This document shows, piece after piece, positions 1 through 9,769 of a stretch of 64,000 nucleotides of DNA. Position 1 is the stretch's first letter, and each line of letters starts with the position of its first letter. The notes below the pieces were generated by a model. It saw only the letters and a list, made by a program, of their open reading frames with translations. It had not been told where the DNA came from and searched no databases. Made by a program: the position numbers and the translations under genes. Source of the DNA: Morchella semilibera (taxonomy: Eukaryota; Ascomycota; Pezizomycetes; Pezizales; Morchellaceae); the NCBI GenBank assembly GCA_009192285.1, contig WBVU01000003.1, forward strand, positions 1,333,973-1,397,972. The letters are read 5' to 3'.

Positions 1-1881
1 CAACGCGATGACGAAGGAGTACTCCACCCAGTTGCCTTCTTTTCTAAGACACATTCACTGGCAGAATGCAACTATGAGATTTATGACAAAGAGTTGCTGG
101 CCATTATTCGTTGTTTTGAGGAATGGAGACCTCATCTGGAGACAGCTCAATTTCAAGTAAAGGTGCTCACAGATCATCGCAATCTTGAATACTTTATGTC
201 AACTAAATTACTGAACCGGCGTCAAACCCGTTGGGTAGAGTTTTTGTCTCGATTTAATTTTGTTATTCAATATAGGTCCGGGAAGCAGGGAAGGAAGGTT
301 GATATTTTGACCAGGAGGCCTAAGGATTTACCGAAAGAAGGGGATGAGAGATTGGAACAACAAAGTCGAGTGGTTTTGAGGAAGGAGAACTTAGATGAAA
401 AGATAGGTTTGTTAGCGGGCTCTTTGTCAAATGAACCCGCTGAAGGATCGTCTCTCGTACTCAATTTGTTTAATAAAGCTTACCAGAGTGATAGCTTTCC
501 AAACAAAATCCTATCTATGCTCCGAGATGGCGTTCGACAATCGAAAGAGATTTCATTGGCTGAGTGCAAGGAGAGCGAGGAAGGGTTGTTGCTTTACCGG
601 AATACACTCTATGTTCCTGATTGTGACGAACTTAAACTCTATTTGCTGCAGGAATACCACGATAAACCCGCTGCTGGACATCCTGGAAGGTCAAAAACAT
701 TGGAGCTCCTGAGTCGAAATTGTTATTGGCCGACTATGCGAAAATATACCGATCGCTATGTTCAAAATTGTCATACTTGTCGACGGTGTAAAGTGAATCA
801 CAACCCTCTTCAAGGAGTTCTGCGACCGCTATTAGTACCCAAGGGACCTTGGACTGATATTACCATGGACTTTGTAACGGGACTCCCAGAGAGCAATGGG
901 TTTAATGCTATACTGGTGGTAGTGGACCAGTTAACAAAGATGAAGCATTTGATTCCCACAACGGAAAATGTTAATGCCAGGGATGTGTCTCGTCTATACC
1001 TGGAGCAGGTATGGAAACTGCATGGGCTACCAGAAACCATTGTTTCAGACCGAGGGACACAGTTTACTGCTGAATTTTGGAAAACCCTCTGCGAACGGTT
1101 GGAAATTGCCCCTCGCTACTCTACAGCATTTCATCCTCAAACCGATGGGCAAACAGAAAGGACCAATGCAATTATGGAGCAGTACCTCCGCAGTTATGTA
1201 TCATATCAACAGGATAACTGGGCGGACTTTTTACCTCTGGCTGAATTTGCTACTAATAATCACATTTCCGAAACTACTAATATGTCCCCCTTCCAGGCTA
1301 ACTATGGGAGGCATCTGAGAATGACATTTGGACCCTTACAACTTGAACACGGACGGACGGTGAATGAGGATCAGGCTAATGGGTTGGCACGAGAGATGTC
1401 TCAGGTATTCGATTTTCTGAAAAGCGAAATGTTTAGGGCACAGAAGATACAGGAGGAGATGGCCAACTTACACCGGACTCCGGCACCTCGATATGCGGTT
1501 GGTGATTTTGCCTGGCTCTCGACTAGAAATATTGAAACAAAACGACCCTCGAAAAAACTTGACTGGAAACAAATTGGTCCCTACCTGGTTAAACGAATCG
1601 TGAGTCCCTATGCCTATGAGTTGGAACTACCTACCTCCATGAAAATACATCCGGTATTTCATGTTTCCCTACTATCGCCAGCGACAAATGATCCTGTTCC
1701 AGGACAAATTGTGAAATCACCCCCACCGGTAGAGGTCGAAGGAGAAATTGAATGGGGAGTGGCAGAGATATTGGATTCTAGAAAGAGAGGGCGACGGGTG
1801 GAATACTTGGTTAGATATGCTGGATATGAAGAACCTTCCTGGCAACCTTCAAGCGATCTCGAACATAGTCCTGATCTTTGA
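1..1881 (+). CDS. Ty3/gypsy pol C-terminal half (G0): RNase H, integrase, chromodomain
   Basis: The frame is open from the first base of the window, so the protein is cut by the window edge. It begins inside RNase H (NYEIYDKELLAI, then [10 protein letters not shown]). The integrase zinc finger follows (GHPGR...NCHTCRRC), then the catalytic core with D in TMDFVTGLP, D in VSDRGTQFT and E in TDGQTERTNAI. A chromodomain closes the protein (EWGVAEILDS...EYLVRYAGYEEPSWQP). The integrase of such elements inserts the cDNA, and the chromodomain directs it to modified chromatin; that is family knowledge. The frame ends at TGA 1879-1881, but the same frame goes on for 16 more codons that match the normal end of the G1 protein (FHNRYP...KPRP), so this looks like a late nonsense change. 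The polypurine tract and LTR A1 follow directly. Confidence 0.95.
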   Translation, partial: QRDDEGVLHPVAFFSKTHSLAECNYEIYDKELLAIIRCFEEWRPHLETAQFQVKVLTDHRNLEYFMSTKLLNRRQTRWVEFLSRFNFVIQYRSGKQGRKVDILTRRPKDLPKEGDERLEQQSRVVLRKENLDEKIGLLAGSLSNEPAEGSSLVLNLFNKAYQSDSFPNKILSMLRDGVRQSKEISLAECKESEEGLLLYRNTLYVPDCDELKLYLLQEYHDKPAAGHPGRSKTLELLSRNCYWPTMRKYTDRYVQNCHTCRRCKVNHNPLQGVLRPLLVPKGPWTDITMDFVTGLPESNGFNAILVVVDQLTKMKHLIPTTENVNARDVSRLYLEQVWKLHGLPETIVSDRGTQFTAEFWKTLCERLEIAPRYSTAFHPQTDGQTERTNAIMEQYLRSYVSYQQDNWADFLPLAEFATNNHISETTNMSPFQANYGRHLRMTFGPLQLEHGRTVNEDQANGLAREMSQVFDFLKSEMFRAQKIQEEMANLHRTPAPRYAVGDFAWLSTRNIETKRPSKKLDWKQIGPYLVKRIVSPYAYELELPTSMKIHPVFHVSLLSPATNDPVPGQIVKSPPPVEVEGEIEWGVAEILDSRKRGRRVEYLVRYAGYEEPSWQPSSDLEHSPDL

Positions 1882-1937
1882 AAAGAATTTCATAATCGAT
1901 ATCCTTTGAAACCTCGGCCTATCAGGAGCTAGGCTCT

Positions 1938-1953
1938 AGGAGGGGACCTGATC
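1938..1953 (+). promoter_or_regulatory. polypurine tract of G0
   Basis: AGGAGGGGA lies just before the first base of LTR A1, where a Ty3/gypsy element primes plus-strand synthesis. G3 has the same block on the other strand (24745-24765) and G1 has a related one (AGAGGGGGACC) next to its own LTR. Confidence 0.75.
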
Positions 1954-2586
1954 TGTCCCAGCGTCTTGTCATTAGTCCCGAGGGCTCGGTAGTGGAAGCG
2001 CTGTTGTGATTGTTTAGGAATGGTTAAGCGAGGAAGGGGTGTGCTAAAGGGGGGTGTCGTCATTAGGTTCTAGGAGGTTCGGTGGCGTGATGAATTTGTA
2101 ATGAGAATAGCGAAGATGGTGGGGGAGAATATGAGATGTGGATGCGATGGATTTCTATGGGTTTCTACTATGAGGTGATGCATGAGTCATAGCGGACTGG
2201 TGGAGGGAAGTGTTAAATAGCAGGATTAGATGTTTTCCTTAGTTCTTTCTTTCTTTTCTCTCTGTCTCGTCTTCCTGTTATTCTGGTACATAGGAATCTA
2301 CTCCTATTTCTAAGCCATAGCCTCTCGTACCAAAGACTCGGTCCTCTGACAAGAGGAAACTCATAGTACCCTTCATCGTTCTCGTTGAGGTCCATTCGGT
2401 CCTCACCTTCCCTGCTCTGCGCTCTTGTGCCCTTGCTCTTGCCTTTGCCTTCGCCTGTGCCTGTGCTTGTGCCTGGCCGGTGTTGCCTCTGTCTTCGTCG
2501 GTCCCCTCGTCGCGTAGACTGTGCTCCTCGAGTCCTTCTGCGTCATCATTGTCATCTTCTTCTTTGCGTCGGGTTACTCTGTCACA
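1954..2586 (+). mobile_element. LTR A1, 3' LTR of G0
   Basis: This is a 633-bp repeat that starts TGTCCCAGCG and ends CCGTCACA or a close variant. It is the reference copy of family A in this window. It holds TGAGTCAT at 2183-2190, a TATA-like TTAAATA at 2213, a C/T-rich stretch, and GTCTCGTCTT at 2264-2273, the likely transcript start. G0 lies on its left. On its right, leader sequence of the same family follows, so the LTR sits between a pol end and a gag-side leader. Confidence 0.92.
2183..2273 (+). promoter_or_regulatory. LTR A promoter: TGAGTCAT, TATA-like box, predicted start
   Basis: TGAGTCAT (2183-2190) matches the Gcn4/AP-1 consensus TGASTCA. It is followed 22 bp later by TTAAATAG (2213-2220), then a pyrimidine-rich run, then GTCTCGTCTT (2264-2273). 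The last is the inferred 5' end of the transcript because it is exactly complementary to the primer-binding site. The layout recurs in most other LTR A copies. Factor binding is inference. Confidence 0.55.
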
Positions 2587-2661
2587 CTAAGACGAGACCA
2601 TTCTCACTCGACTGGCACAGTCCGAGTTTCTCGCATCATAGTCTACCATTACCTCTACAGC
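2587..2661 (+). other. A-type element leader with self-priming primer-binding site
   Basis: Two bases after LTR A1 comes AAGACGAGAC (2589-2598), exactly complementary to GTCTCGTCTT at 2264-2273 inside the LTR. The same LTR-to-leader junction appears at 45804-45864 on the other strand, where it leads into a gag-like frame. This stretch is therefore the start of an internal region, cut off at 2661 by LTR D1. Self-priming is known from Tf1-type elements. Confidence 0.7.
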
Positions 2662-3183
2662 TATCACGGAGCGAAGCAAGGGCGAGGACAGGAAGTGCCA
2701 AGGTACACAACCAAGGCGGGACGAGGCGAGGCTAATAGGTACGAGACTTAGGCAGAGTAACGCGCGGGGTTCGGGGACGAGAGACAGGGTGAGGCGGGAG
2801 TCACGAGGCGAAGACTATGGGAGTTCCACCTACCATCAGAAGGTTAGGAGCGGGGACACGTCAGAGTAACTAGAGATCCTAAAGCTGGTATTGGCTAAAG
2901 GATAGGAAGGTTGCGTGAAGAGGAAAGGAAAGAAGCTATCTACAAGTAAGGGCAAAGCCCATATATATATCACACCACCCGACCCGATGACTAACCCGAG
3001 TATCCCGGTACAGAATTCCATAGAACCTCCCCAGACCCCTATATCCGAGCCCGACCTTATCCCCTATATCCGAAACCCTATTTCCGAACCGAACCCCTGA
3101 TACCGAAACCCAAAGAACATAAGAGAATCCCTGACTCATCCCTCTTCCCGCAACACCACCAGACCGCGCTTCACGCCGTGATA
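2662..3183 (-). mobile_element. LTR D1, 3' LTR of G1
   Basis: A 522-bp repeat with exact 8-bp inverted ends, TATCACGG and CCGTGATA. On the minus strand it directly follows the polypurine tract and 3' tail of G1, so D is the LTR of the G1-type element even though it lacks TG...CA ends. Other members are D2 (33361), D3 (34014), D4 (23371) and the divergent D5 (50376). Confidence 0.85.
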
Positions 3184-3206
3184 GATATTAGGTCCCCCTC
3201 TGAGGC

Positions 3207-6200
3207 CTAAGTCCTCTTAGGCTTGCGTGGGTACCGTTCATGAAAGTCTTTGACTAACTCAGGAGAGTTATCTAAGTCGCCGTAAGGTTGCCATGATGGC
3301 TCGTCGTAACCAGTGTATCGAACAAGATACTCAAGTCTTCCACGCCGTTTCCGTGAGTCCAAAATCGCATCCACTTCCCATTCTTGCTCGCCTTCAATCT
3401 CAACAGGCGGTGGAGGAGGCTGTATTTGCCCTGGGACAGGGTAGCTGGCAGCGGAAGAAAGTAACGAGACATGAAATACTGGATGCACTTTCATCGAGGC
3501 AGGAAGCATAAGTTCGTAGGCATAGGGACTAACAATACGGGAGATTGGGTAAGGCCCGACTTGTTTCCAGTCCAGCTTCTTCGACGGACGCTTGGTTAAT
3601 AAATTCCGCGTGGATAGCCATACCTTATCCCCAATAGCATAACGTGGTGCCGGTGTACGACTAGCATTGGCCGATTCTTCTTGTATCCGCTGAGCTCTAA
3701 ACATCTTCGCTCGGGGGAAGTCAAACACTTCTGACATATCTCTTGCCATAGTGTTAGCTTGGTCCTCATTGGTCGTAGTGCCATGCCGTAGGGGGCCAAA
3801 GTTCATTCGAGGATGACGTCCATAATTGGCTTCAAAAGGAGAGAGCTTTGTGGATTCCGAGACGTGGTTATTGATAGCAAACTCTGCCATTGGTAAATAC
3901 ATCGCCCAGTTATCTTGTTGATAATCCACATAGCTGCGAAGGTACTGCTCCATAATAGCATTAATCCTCTCGGTTTGACCATCTGTCTGGGGGTGAAAGG
4001 CAGTGGAATAACGAGGTGAAATTTCAAGACGTTCGCATAGTGATTTCCAAAAGTCCGAGGTAAACTGAGTGCCACGGTCCGATACTATCTTTTCCGGTAG
4101 GCCATGTAGCTTGCAAACATTCTCCAGATACATTCGTGCAACGTCTCGAGCTCCTGATCCCTCAGGCTCTGTACATGGTATAAAGTGTCTCATCTTTGTG
4201 AGACGATCGACGACGACGAGAATGGCATTGTAGTTATTACTAAGAGGTAAGCCGGTGACGAAATCCATCGAGACATCCGTCCCTGGTGCCTTTGGTACTG
4301 AAAGAGGATGAAGGACTCCTTGAGGGGCATTGCGATTTGCTTTGCTTCGACGACAAATGTGGCAGTTCATAACATAGCGGTCGATGTATTTCCGCATGTT
4401 TGGCCAATAATATTCACGACTGAGTAGCTCGAGGGTCTTTGCTCTACCCGGATGTCCTGCTGATGGTTTATCGTGATACTCTCGGAGCAGTCTGAGCTGT
4501 GACTCCTCGTATTCTGGTACGAAGAGCTTGCGTCGATAAAGAAGCAGTCCGTCATCATTTTCCGCGCATTCGGCGAGCGAAATTTGTTTCGATTGTTTTG
4601 TGCCGTCTCTCAGCATCATGAGTACCTTATTTGGAAAACTATCTTCCTGGTAAGCTTTTGAAAACAACTCTTGAACAGTGGGCGTTCCTTCAGCGGGTTC
4701 ATTTGCCAAAGAACCCGCCAACAAACTTAGCTTAGTATCCAAATTTTTTCTCTTCAGCACAGTCTGATATTGATACGCGAGGCGTTCATCCCCCTCCTTA
4801 GGGAGATCCCCTAATCGTCTGGTAAGTGCATCCGGTTTCCCTCCTTGTTTCCCTGGACGAAATTGAATAACAAAGTCAAAGCGAGATAGAAATTCTGACC
4901 AGTGGGTTTGCCGGCGATTTAACAGTTTGGTTGACATAAAATACTCAAGGTTCCTATGATCTGTCAGGACCTTGATGGAATACGAAGCAGTCTCCAGAAA
5001 GTAGCGCCATTCTTCAAAACCTCGGATGATAGCCAGAAGCTCTTTATCATATATTTCGTAGTTACACTCAGCTGGTGTATGTTTTTTAGAAAAGAAGGCG
5101 ACTGGATGAAGTATTCCTTCGTCATCCCTTTGTGACATAATGGCGGCTGAGACATAGTCGGAGGCGTCCGTTTCTACTATGATCTCCCGATCTGGGTCGA
5201 AATGCCTGAGAATGGGTGCCGTGGTAAATGCGAGCTTGAGATCTTGAAATGCCTTCTCCGTTTTGTCTGTCCATTTAAATACCACTCCTGTCTTTGTCAG
5301 AGCGGTCAGAGGAGATACTACCCTTGAGTACGCATAGATAAATCGTCGATAGAAGTTCGCAAATCCGAAGAATTCCTGTACATCTTTCAGACAGGTTGGG
5401 GTATCCCAGTTCCTGATAGTGGCGACCTTTGCTTCGTCTATCTTGATTCCTTCCGGTGTGAGCACAAATCCGAGGTACATAGTTTCCTTGACATGCCATT
5501 CACACTTCTCAGGTTTAAGATAAACCTGATTCTCGTCGAGTATCCGGAGGACCTTGTCGACATGTTCCTTATGTTCTTCGAGAGTAGCCGAGTAGATGAG
5601 AATATCATTCAGATAGGCGGTGGCGAAGTGATCAAGATGCGGGCGTAGCATATCGTTGACCCAATGTTGAAATGCAGCGGGGGCGTTGGTGAGCCCAAAA
5701 GGCATCATCATAACTATATATTCGAAGTGCCCATAACGAGTGCGAAACGCGGTTTTCCATTCGTCTCCTTCCCGGATTCTTAATTGATGATACCCATTAC
5801 GGAGGTCTAACTTTGTAAAGTATTTGGCCAAAGATATGCCCATGAAGGTCTCTGGTGTTAGTGGTAGGGGGTGTCGATTCTTAACCGTTACCGCATTTAA
5901 CTTTCTATAGTCAACACAGAGTCGGAGAGAACCATCAGCCTTTTTAACAAATAATACTGGCGAGCCTGCGGGGGAGGTGCTGTGTCGAATCCGCCCATTG
6001 GATAAATATTCAGCGAGATAATCTCGGAGTGCTTGCAGCTCTAGCCGAGTCATTCCATACATTGGTTCAAAGGGTACGGTCTTCCCTTCCTGTATGTCGA
6101 TGGACAGATCATATTCAGTGCGGTGCGGAGGGAGTTTAGCGGCGTCTGGTTCACTGAGGAGATGCAGATACTGATAATATTCAATAGGTACCAGTGCTCG

Positions 6201-6785
6201 AGGATCCTTGGGCGTTTGGGCTAGGAGGTCGTCGAGGGCTTTGAGTGTGGTGGAGTAGAGTTTCATTGCTTTTCGTTTTTTATTGATGAGTCTGTGGAAT
6301 GCGTAGGAGGTGATGACTGAAATATTGATTGTTGACTTATTGGGGGGCTCAATAGAGATACCCTTAGCGACGACCTTGGTATGGTTGAGAGAGCAGCATT
6401 GAACACAGTCTGGAGAGTCGAAATGAATCTCATTGACTGCCGGTAGAATAGTAATTGCGTGACGGCGCATCCAGGGAAGGCCCATAACTATGGGATAATG
6501 CCCTAGTTGAGTAACAAAAAAGAGGGCATCTTCCCTGTGGCCGTTGATGTCGAGACTGAAGATGACTTTATTGGTGACCTTTCCAGATTCGATAGGTCTA
6601 CCGTCTATTACGTCTATGTGTCGAGGGAGAATGAGGGGAATTGTCTTAAGTTTGTGGTGGCATACGAAGTCCTTATCTATGAACGCGTATCCTGAGGCGC
6701 CAGTATCAATGAGAGCATATGATGGGATGAACGAATCTTTATTTTGAGAAATAGAACAAGTTACGACTAATTGATCCCCATCCAT
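3207..6785 (-). CDS. Ty3/gypsy Pol polyprotein (G1): protease, RT, RNase H, integrase, chromodomain
   Basis: A single open frame of 1192 codons. In order it has an aspartic protease (ALIDTGASGYAF, about residue 25), reverse transcriptase (LCVDYRKLNAVT, MPFGLTNAPAAFQ, about 270-400), RNase H ([27 protein letters not shown]), integrase zinc finger (GHPGR...NCHIC), integrase D, D, E (SMDFVTG, VSDRGTQF, TERINAI) and a chromodomain near the C-terminus (EYLVRYTGYDEPSWQP). The frame is in -1 relation to gag and is open upstream of this ATG as far as the gag-pol hairpin, so the true product is probably a gag-pol fusion. Two oddities: the RT catalytic box reads YLND instead of YLDD (AAT at 5607-5609), and VMMMPFG carries two extra Met compared with G2 and G4. 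The element looks coding-intact but RT-dead. Confidence 0.96.
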   Translation of the reverse strand: MDGDQLVVTCSISQNKDSFIPSYALIDTGASGYAFIDKDFVCHHKLKTIPLILPRHIDVIDGRPIESGKVTNKVIFSLDINGHREDALFFVTQLGHYPIVMGLPWMRRHAITILPAVNEIHFDSPDCVQCCSLNHTKVVAKGISIEPPNKSTINISVITSYAFHRLINKKRKAMKLYSTTLKALDDLLAQTPKDPRALVPIEYYQYLHLLSEPDAAKLPPHRTEYDLSIDIQEGKTVPFEPMYGMTRLELQALRDYLAEYLSNGRIRHSTSPAGSPVLFVKKADGSLRLCVDYRKLNAVTVKNRHPLPLTPETFMGISLAKYFTKLDLRNGYHQLRIREGDEWKTAFRTRYGHFEYIVMMMPFGLTNAPAAFQHWVNDMLRPHLDHFATAYLNDILIYSATLEEHKEHVDKVLRILDENQVYLKPEKCEWHVKETMYLGFVLTPEGIKIDEAKVATIRNWDTPTCLKDVQEFFGFANFYRRFIYAYSRVVSPLTALTKTGVVFKWTDKTEKAFQDLKLAFTTAPILRHFDPDREIIVETDASDYVSAAIMSQRDDEGILHPVAFFSKKHTPAECNYEIYDKELLAIIRGFEEWRYFLETASYSIKVLTDHRNLEYFMSTKLLNRRQTHWSEFLSRFDFVIQFRPGKQGGKPDALTRRLGDLPKEGDERLAYQYQTVLKRKNLDTKLSLLAGSLANEPAEGTPTVQELFSKAYQEDSFPNKVLMMLRDGTKQSKQISLAECAENDDGLLLYRRKLFVPEYEESQLRLLREYHDKPSAGHPGRAKTLELLSREYYWPNMRKYIDRYVMNCHICRRSKANRNAPQGVLHPLSVPKAPGTDVSMDFVTGLPLSNNYNAILVVVDRLTKMRHFIPCTEPEGSGARDVARMYLENVCKLHGLPEKIVSDRGTQFTSDFWKSLCERLEISPRYSTAFHPQTDGQTERINAIMEQYLRSYVDYQQDNWAMYLPMAEFAINNHVSESTKLSPFEANYGRHPRMNFGPLRHGTTTNEDQANTMARDMSEVFDFPRAKMFRAQRIQEESANASRTPAPRYAIGDKVWLSTRNLLTKRPSKKLDWKQVGPYPISRIVSPYAYELMLPASMKVHPVFHVSLLSSAASYPVPGQIQPPPPPVEIEGEQEWEVDAILDSRKRRGRLEYLVRYTGYDEPSWQPYGDLDNSPELVKDFHERYPRKPKRT

Positions 6786-6842
6786 ATCGTTCTTCGAAAC
6801 CGAAAACCCAGAAACCGAAATCCTAGAAAAGTCCTTGAACCG

Positions 6843-6871
6843 TCCCTGGAGTGAGCCACTCAGTCCAGGGA
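6843..6871 (-). promoter_or_regulatory. gag-pol junction hairpin of G1
   Basis: TCCCTGGA and TCCAGGGA form an 8-bp stem that encloses the gag stop TGA. Pol is open in the -1 frame from 6885 onward, so a -1 shift must occur within the last few gag codons before this stem. G2 has the same hairpin at 30426-30454. G4, a different family, has a 9-bp stem with the same CCCTGG core at 62997-63030. A role in recoding is inferred. Confidence 0.6.
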
Positions 6872-7529
6872 AAAATCTTTTAACGCCTCATCGCCGGAGG
6901 CTTCTTCCCCCCCTCCCCCCCCAACACCTACCCCAGCTCCCCTTATCCTGGGGGCTGGGTTCCTGGGGGCCGGCGCCTGCGGGCATTCCCTAACGAGGTG
7001 TCCTACACCTCCACAATAAAAACACCTATTCTCTACGCGACGGACCTCTCTTTCCTGAGAGTCCGGGCGGCCACGACCAGTTGACAAATCCATGGGGGTC
7101 ACTCCACCGGGCGTATGGGATGGGTGGGCAGCCGGAGGGTTGGGGCGAGCGGGGGCTTGATAGCGAGGGGCCGGAGGAGGCGGAGCTAAGTACCGAGGGG
7201 CGGGGGCAGCTGGGGCCTGGTAGTGGGGTGCGGGGGAAGCGGGAGCAACGTAGCGAGGTGCGGGGCGAGCTTGGGGTGCGGGGGCCTGGTAGCGAGGGCG
7301 GTAGCGAGCAGTGATTATCTGCTGCTTGTTGTCCAAGCGTTGGAGGATGGTGGCAAGTTCGATGACGGTAGCGGGGGTCTCCTCGTGAACCATGAGCTTG
7401 GTGAGTTCCTCGCTCAGGCCTTCCATGAGAGCTTCCACATTGGCAGTTTCCCCCATACCAGCCTCCGCAGCGTAACGTTGGAACTCGGTGAAGTATTCCG
7501 AGAAGGGACGGTTGAGTTGCCTAATTCTT
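6860..7529 (-). CDS. Ty3/gypsy Gag, C-terminal part (G1)
   Basis: The frame has the end of the capsid-like gag domain (FSEYFTEFQRYAAEAGM...), a Pro/Ala/Tyr-rich repeat of the pattern RYxAPAPPAP, then one CCHC zinc knuckle (CFYCGGVGHLVREC), then an Asp/Glu-rich tail and the stop at the hairpin. Gag packages the element RNA; that is family knowledge. The N-terminal part is missing because the frame is cut at 7529 by the end of P1. G2 preserves more of the N-terminal side, and its gag is also cut by a P end, at a different point. Confidence 0.92.
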
Positions 7530-8220
7530 CATCAGCAAGATTCAAACTCTCTCCAGAGGCTTGACTGGGTCTCCGGAGGCCGTTGCCAAGGCAATTACCC
7601 TCCTGTCTCTCCTAATAACCTCGCTAACCATTTGTTGCCTCCCGAGCCTCCCGATGGCCTCCTGAGCCTTCTGTTACCCTCCTTACCTCTCCTGATACCT
7701 CGCTAATTGTATGTAGCCTCCTGAGCCTTCTAGAGGGCTCCCTGAGCCTTCTGTTACCCTCCTCTCCTGACGCCTCGCTAATTGTTTCTCGCCTCCCGAG
7801 CCTGCCAGAGGGCTTCCTGAGCCTTCCAGAGGCCTTTCGAGCTTTGATTGGTAAGTTTCGGAGGCCACCAAAAACCTATTTTCACGCAAAAAACATATAT
7901 AGCTCTTTATGGCTACCCCGCCGCCCGGGAGCTTCTGGCCCTCTGCGCCTTTATAAGGGGTTCTGGAGCCCTCATGAGTCCCCGATCTAGATCATATTGT
8001 TTCGTTTACTATCATGTTAATTTTATTCTAAATACATTCTATGCCAGCTGAAGTCACTCGAGCCTTTATGAAGGCCTCTTGTACCTTTCCCCAGGCCACC
8101 AGAGACATTGTCACTATATATCGAACTCATTCCACGTTCTCAAATCTATCCTCGTGTTCACAAGCCATTGACCCTGTCCCGGCTCGAACAAATGAGCCAT
8201 TCCCAAAACACTACTGATAT
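7530..8220. repeat. P1 left terminal region with GAGCCTTC/AGGGCTCC motif array
   Basis: There is no gene here. The stretch is packed with short imperfect palindromic pieces such as GAGCCTTC, GAGGGCTCC and GAGCCTCCCGA, spaced about 10-30 bp apart, for example at 7640-7720, 7735-7760 and 7795-7840. The apparent open frames are translations of this repeat. Confidence 0.6.
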
Positions 8221-9136
8221 TAACTACCTAAAGCCTTTGCCGAGAGCGCCTCGCAACTCTAAGAAGACCGTGTGAGCCGTCTGGAAGACCCCTATCCTTG
8301 GCTTCCAGTAGCTCTACAAGACAAAGCTGATATGTTTTCGTTGATATACTGTCACGTATCTTGAATATTGCTCGTACAAGCCCTGGTAGGCGTCCCTGAA
8401 AGACTCCCCACGGCTCCGTTGTGGCCACCTTAATCCATGCCCAATCATTTCGAGTCGATCTTTTCCTAAATAATGCCTCTCCCGTACACCGTATATTGTG
8501 TATCTCGTAACTGTCAGGCTTCTGAGAAATTGATACTGGCACCTGTAGGCACTTAAAGCACCCCACCGGGCACTCCAGAAGGCTCAATAAGCCTTGTTCT
8601 CCCCGGCTCAGGCCCTGACCATATTCCGACACCGCTCTTGCTAGTGTTCTTCTATTGATTTTAATCATATCGGCGATATCAGATAATATGTGGGGTCCAC
8701 CGTCGGGGGTCGACATCCTAGGTTCCGGGTGTTTATCATCGTCTAAGAATCTTTCGTTTGTCCTTTGTGGGTCCTCGTTTTTGAATACTTCTAACATGCC
8801 CGGAGGCTCTCTCGATGGCTTGGGAGGCCCTCGTAATGTTCTGGAAGACTGACAACGATATCTTTTAGATTTAAGATCCGTATATCTATAGTCATACGCC
8901 TTGAGTGGTAACCGAGAATCTGAACTGTTGCGTCAACCTTATTGGAGGCTGCATAAGCCATCTTAATTTGTTGCCTATGAGCTAACTCGCTCACATCGGT
9001 TGAAAACATTGGAATATTACCAAATCGCTCTACATGCCCCCGGAAGTGTGAAAGAAGATGCATTTTAATGAAGTTGAAATGAGAAGGCTCGCGAATTTCC
9101 TCAAGCTCCGCCAGGCCTCTGTCAATGCTTCCCGAG
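8221..9136 (-). pseudogene. P1 Plavaka-type transposase, C-terminal part
   Basis: Two frames align with the C-terminal third of the P3 transposase. They share HVERFGNIPMF.TD.SELAH, AYAASNKV, RILNLKDIV, LQVPV.I.Q.PD.YEIHN.RCTG.A.FRK, DW.W..V and LVELLEAKD. Relative to P3, the region before LQVPV is replaced by a Gly/Glu/Leu-rich insertion (about 8585-8640) encoded by the GAGCCTT-type motif. Two frame changes separate the blocks near 8795-8800 and 9060. LTR A2 at 9137 separates this part from the middle of the gene. It is probably inactive. Confidence 0.85.
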
Positions 9137-9769
9137 TGTCCCGGCGTCTTGGCATCTATCCCGACAGTCTGGTAGGTGATGCATGGTTATGATTGTTGTG
9201 GTAATGCTAAGCGAGAGCGGGGAACGCGAGTTGGAGGTTGTCGTCATTAGGTTCTAGGAGGTTCGATGGCGTGATGGATTGGTAATGTAAAATAGCGGAG
9301 ATGGTGGGGAGGATTACGAGGTGTGGTAGCGACGGGTTTCTATGGGGTTCTATGAGCGAAAGTGTGAGTCATAGCGGACCAGTATAGGAGGTGTGTTAAA
9401 TAGCGGGGATGGATGTTTTCTTTAGTTCTTTCTTTCTTTTCTCTCTGTCTCGTCTTCCTGTTATCTCAGTACATAGGAATCTACTCCTATCTCCAAGCCA
9501 TAGCCTCTTGTACCCAAGATTGCTTTCTCTGACAAGAGGAAACCCATAGTACTTCTTATCGTTCTCGTTGAGGTCCATTCGGTCCTCACTTTCTCTGCTC
9601 TGTGCTTCTGTGTCCTTGCTCTTGCCTTTGTCCTCGCTTGTGCCTGTGCTTGTACCTGGCTGGTATTGCCTCTGTCTTCGTCAGTCCTCTCGTCGCGAAG
9701 ACTGTGCTCCTCGAGTCCTTCTGCGTTATCATTGTCATCTTCTTCTTTGCGTCAGGTTACTCCGTCACA
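9137..9769 (+). mobile_element. solo LTR A2 in P1 transposase
   Basis: A 633-bp family A LTR flanked by an exact 5-bp duplication, CCGAG (9132-9136 and 9770-9774). Removing it with one copy of the duplication rejoins the transposase sequence. Confidence 0.93.

Noticed and set aside
2213-2395. A recurring 60-codon frame starting MDLNENDE in many places
   Set aside because: It is the antisense strand of LTR A and appears wherever that LTR does; no sign of independent coding function.
2385-2735. Pro/Leu-rich frames with repeated CALVPLLLPLPLPVPVLV
   Set aside because: They are the sense strand of LTR A over the TTGCCTTTGCC-type repeat, present in all copies.
7081-7314. Gly/Glu-rich frame on the plus strand
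   Set aside because: Shadow of the Pro/Ala/Tyr repeat of G1 gag on the other strand.
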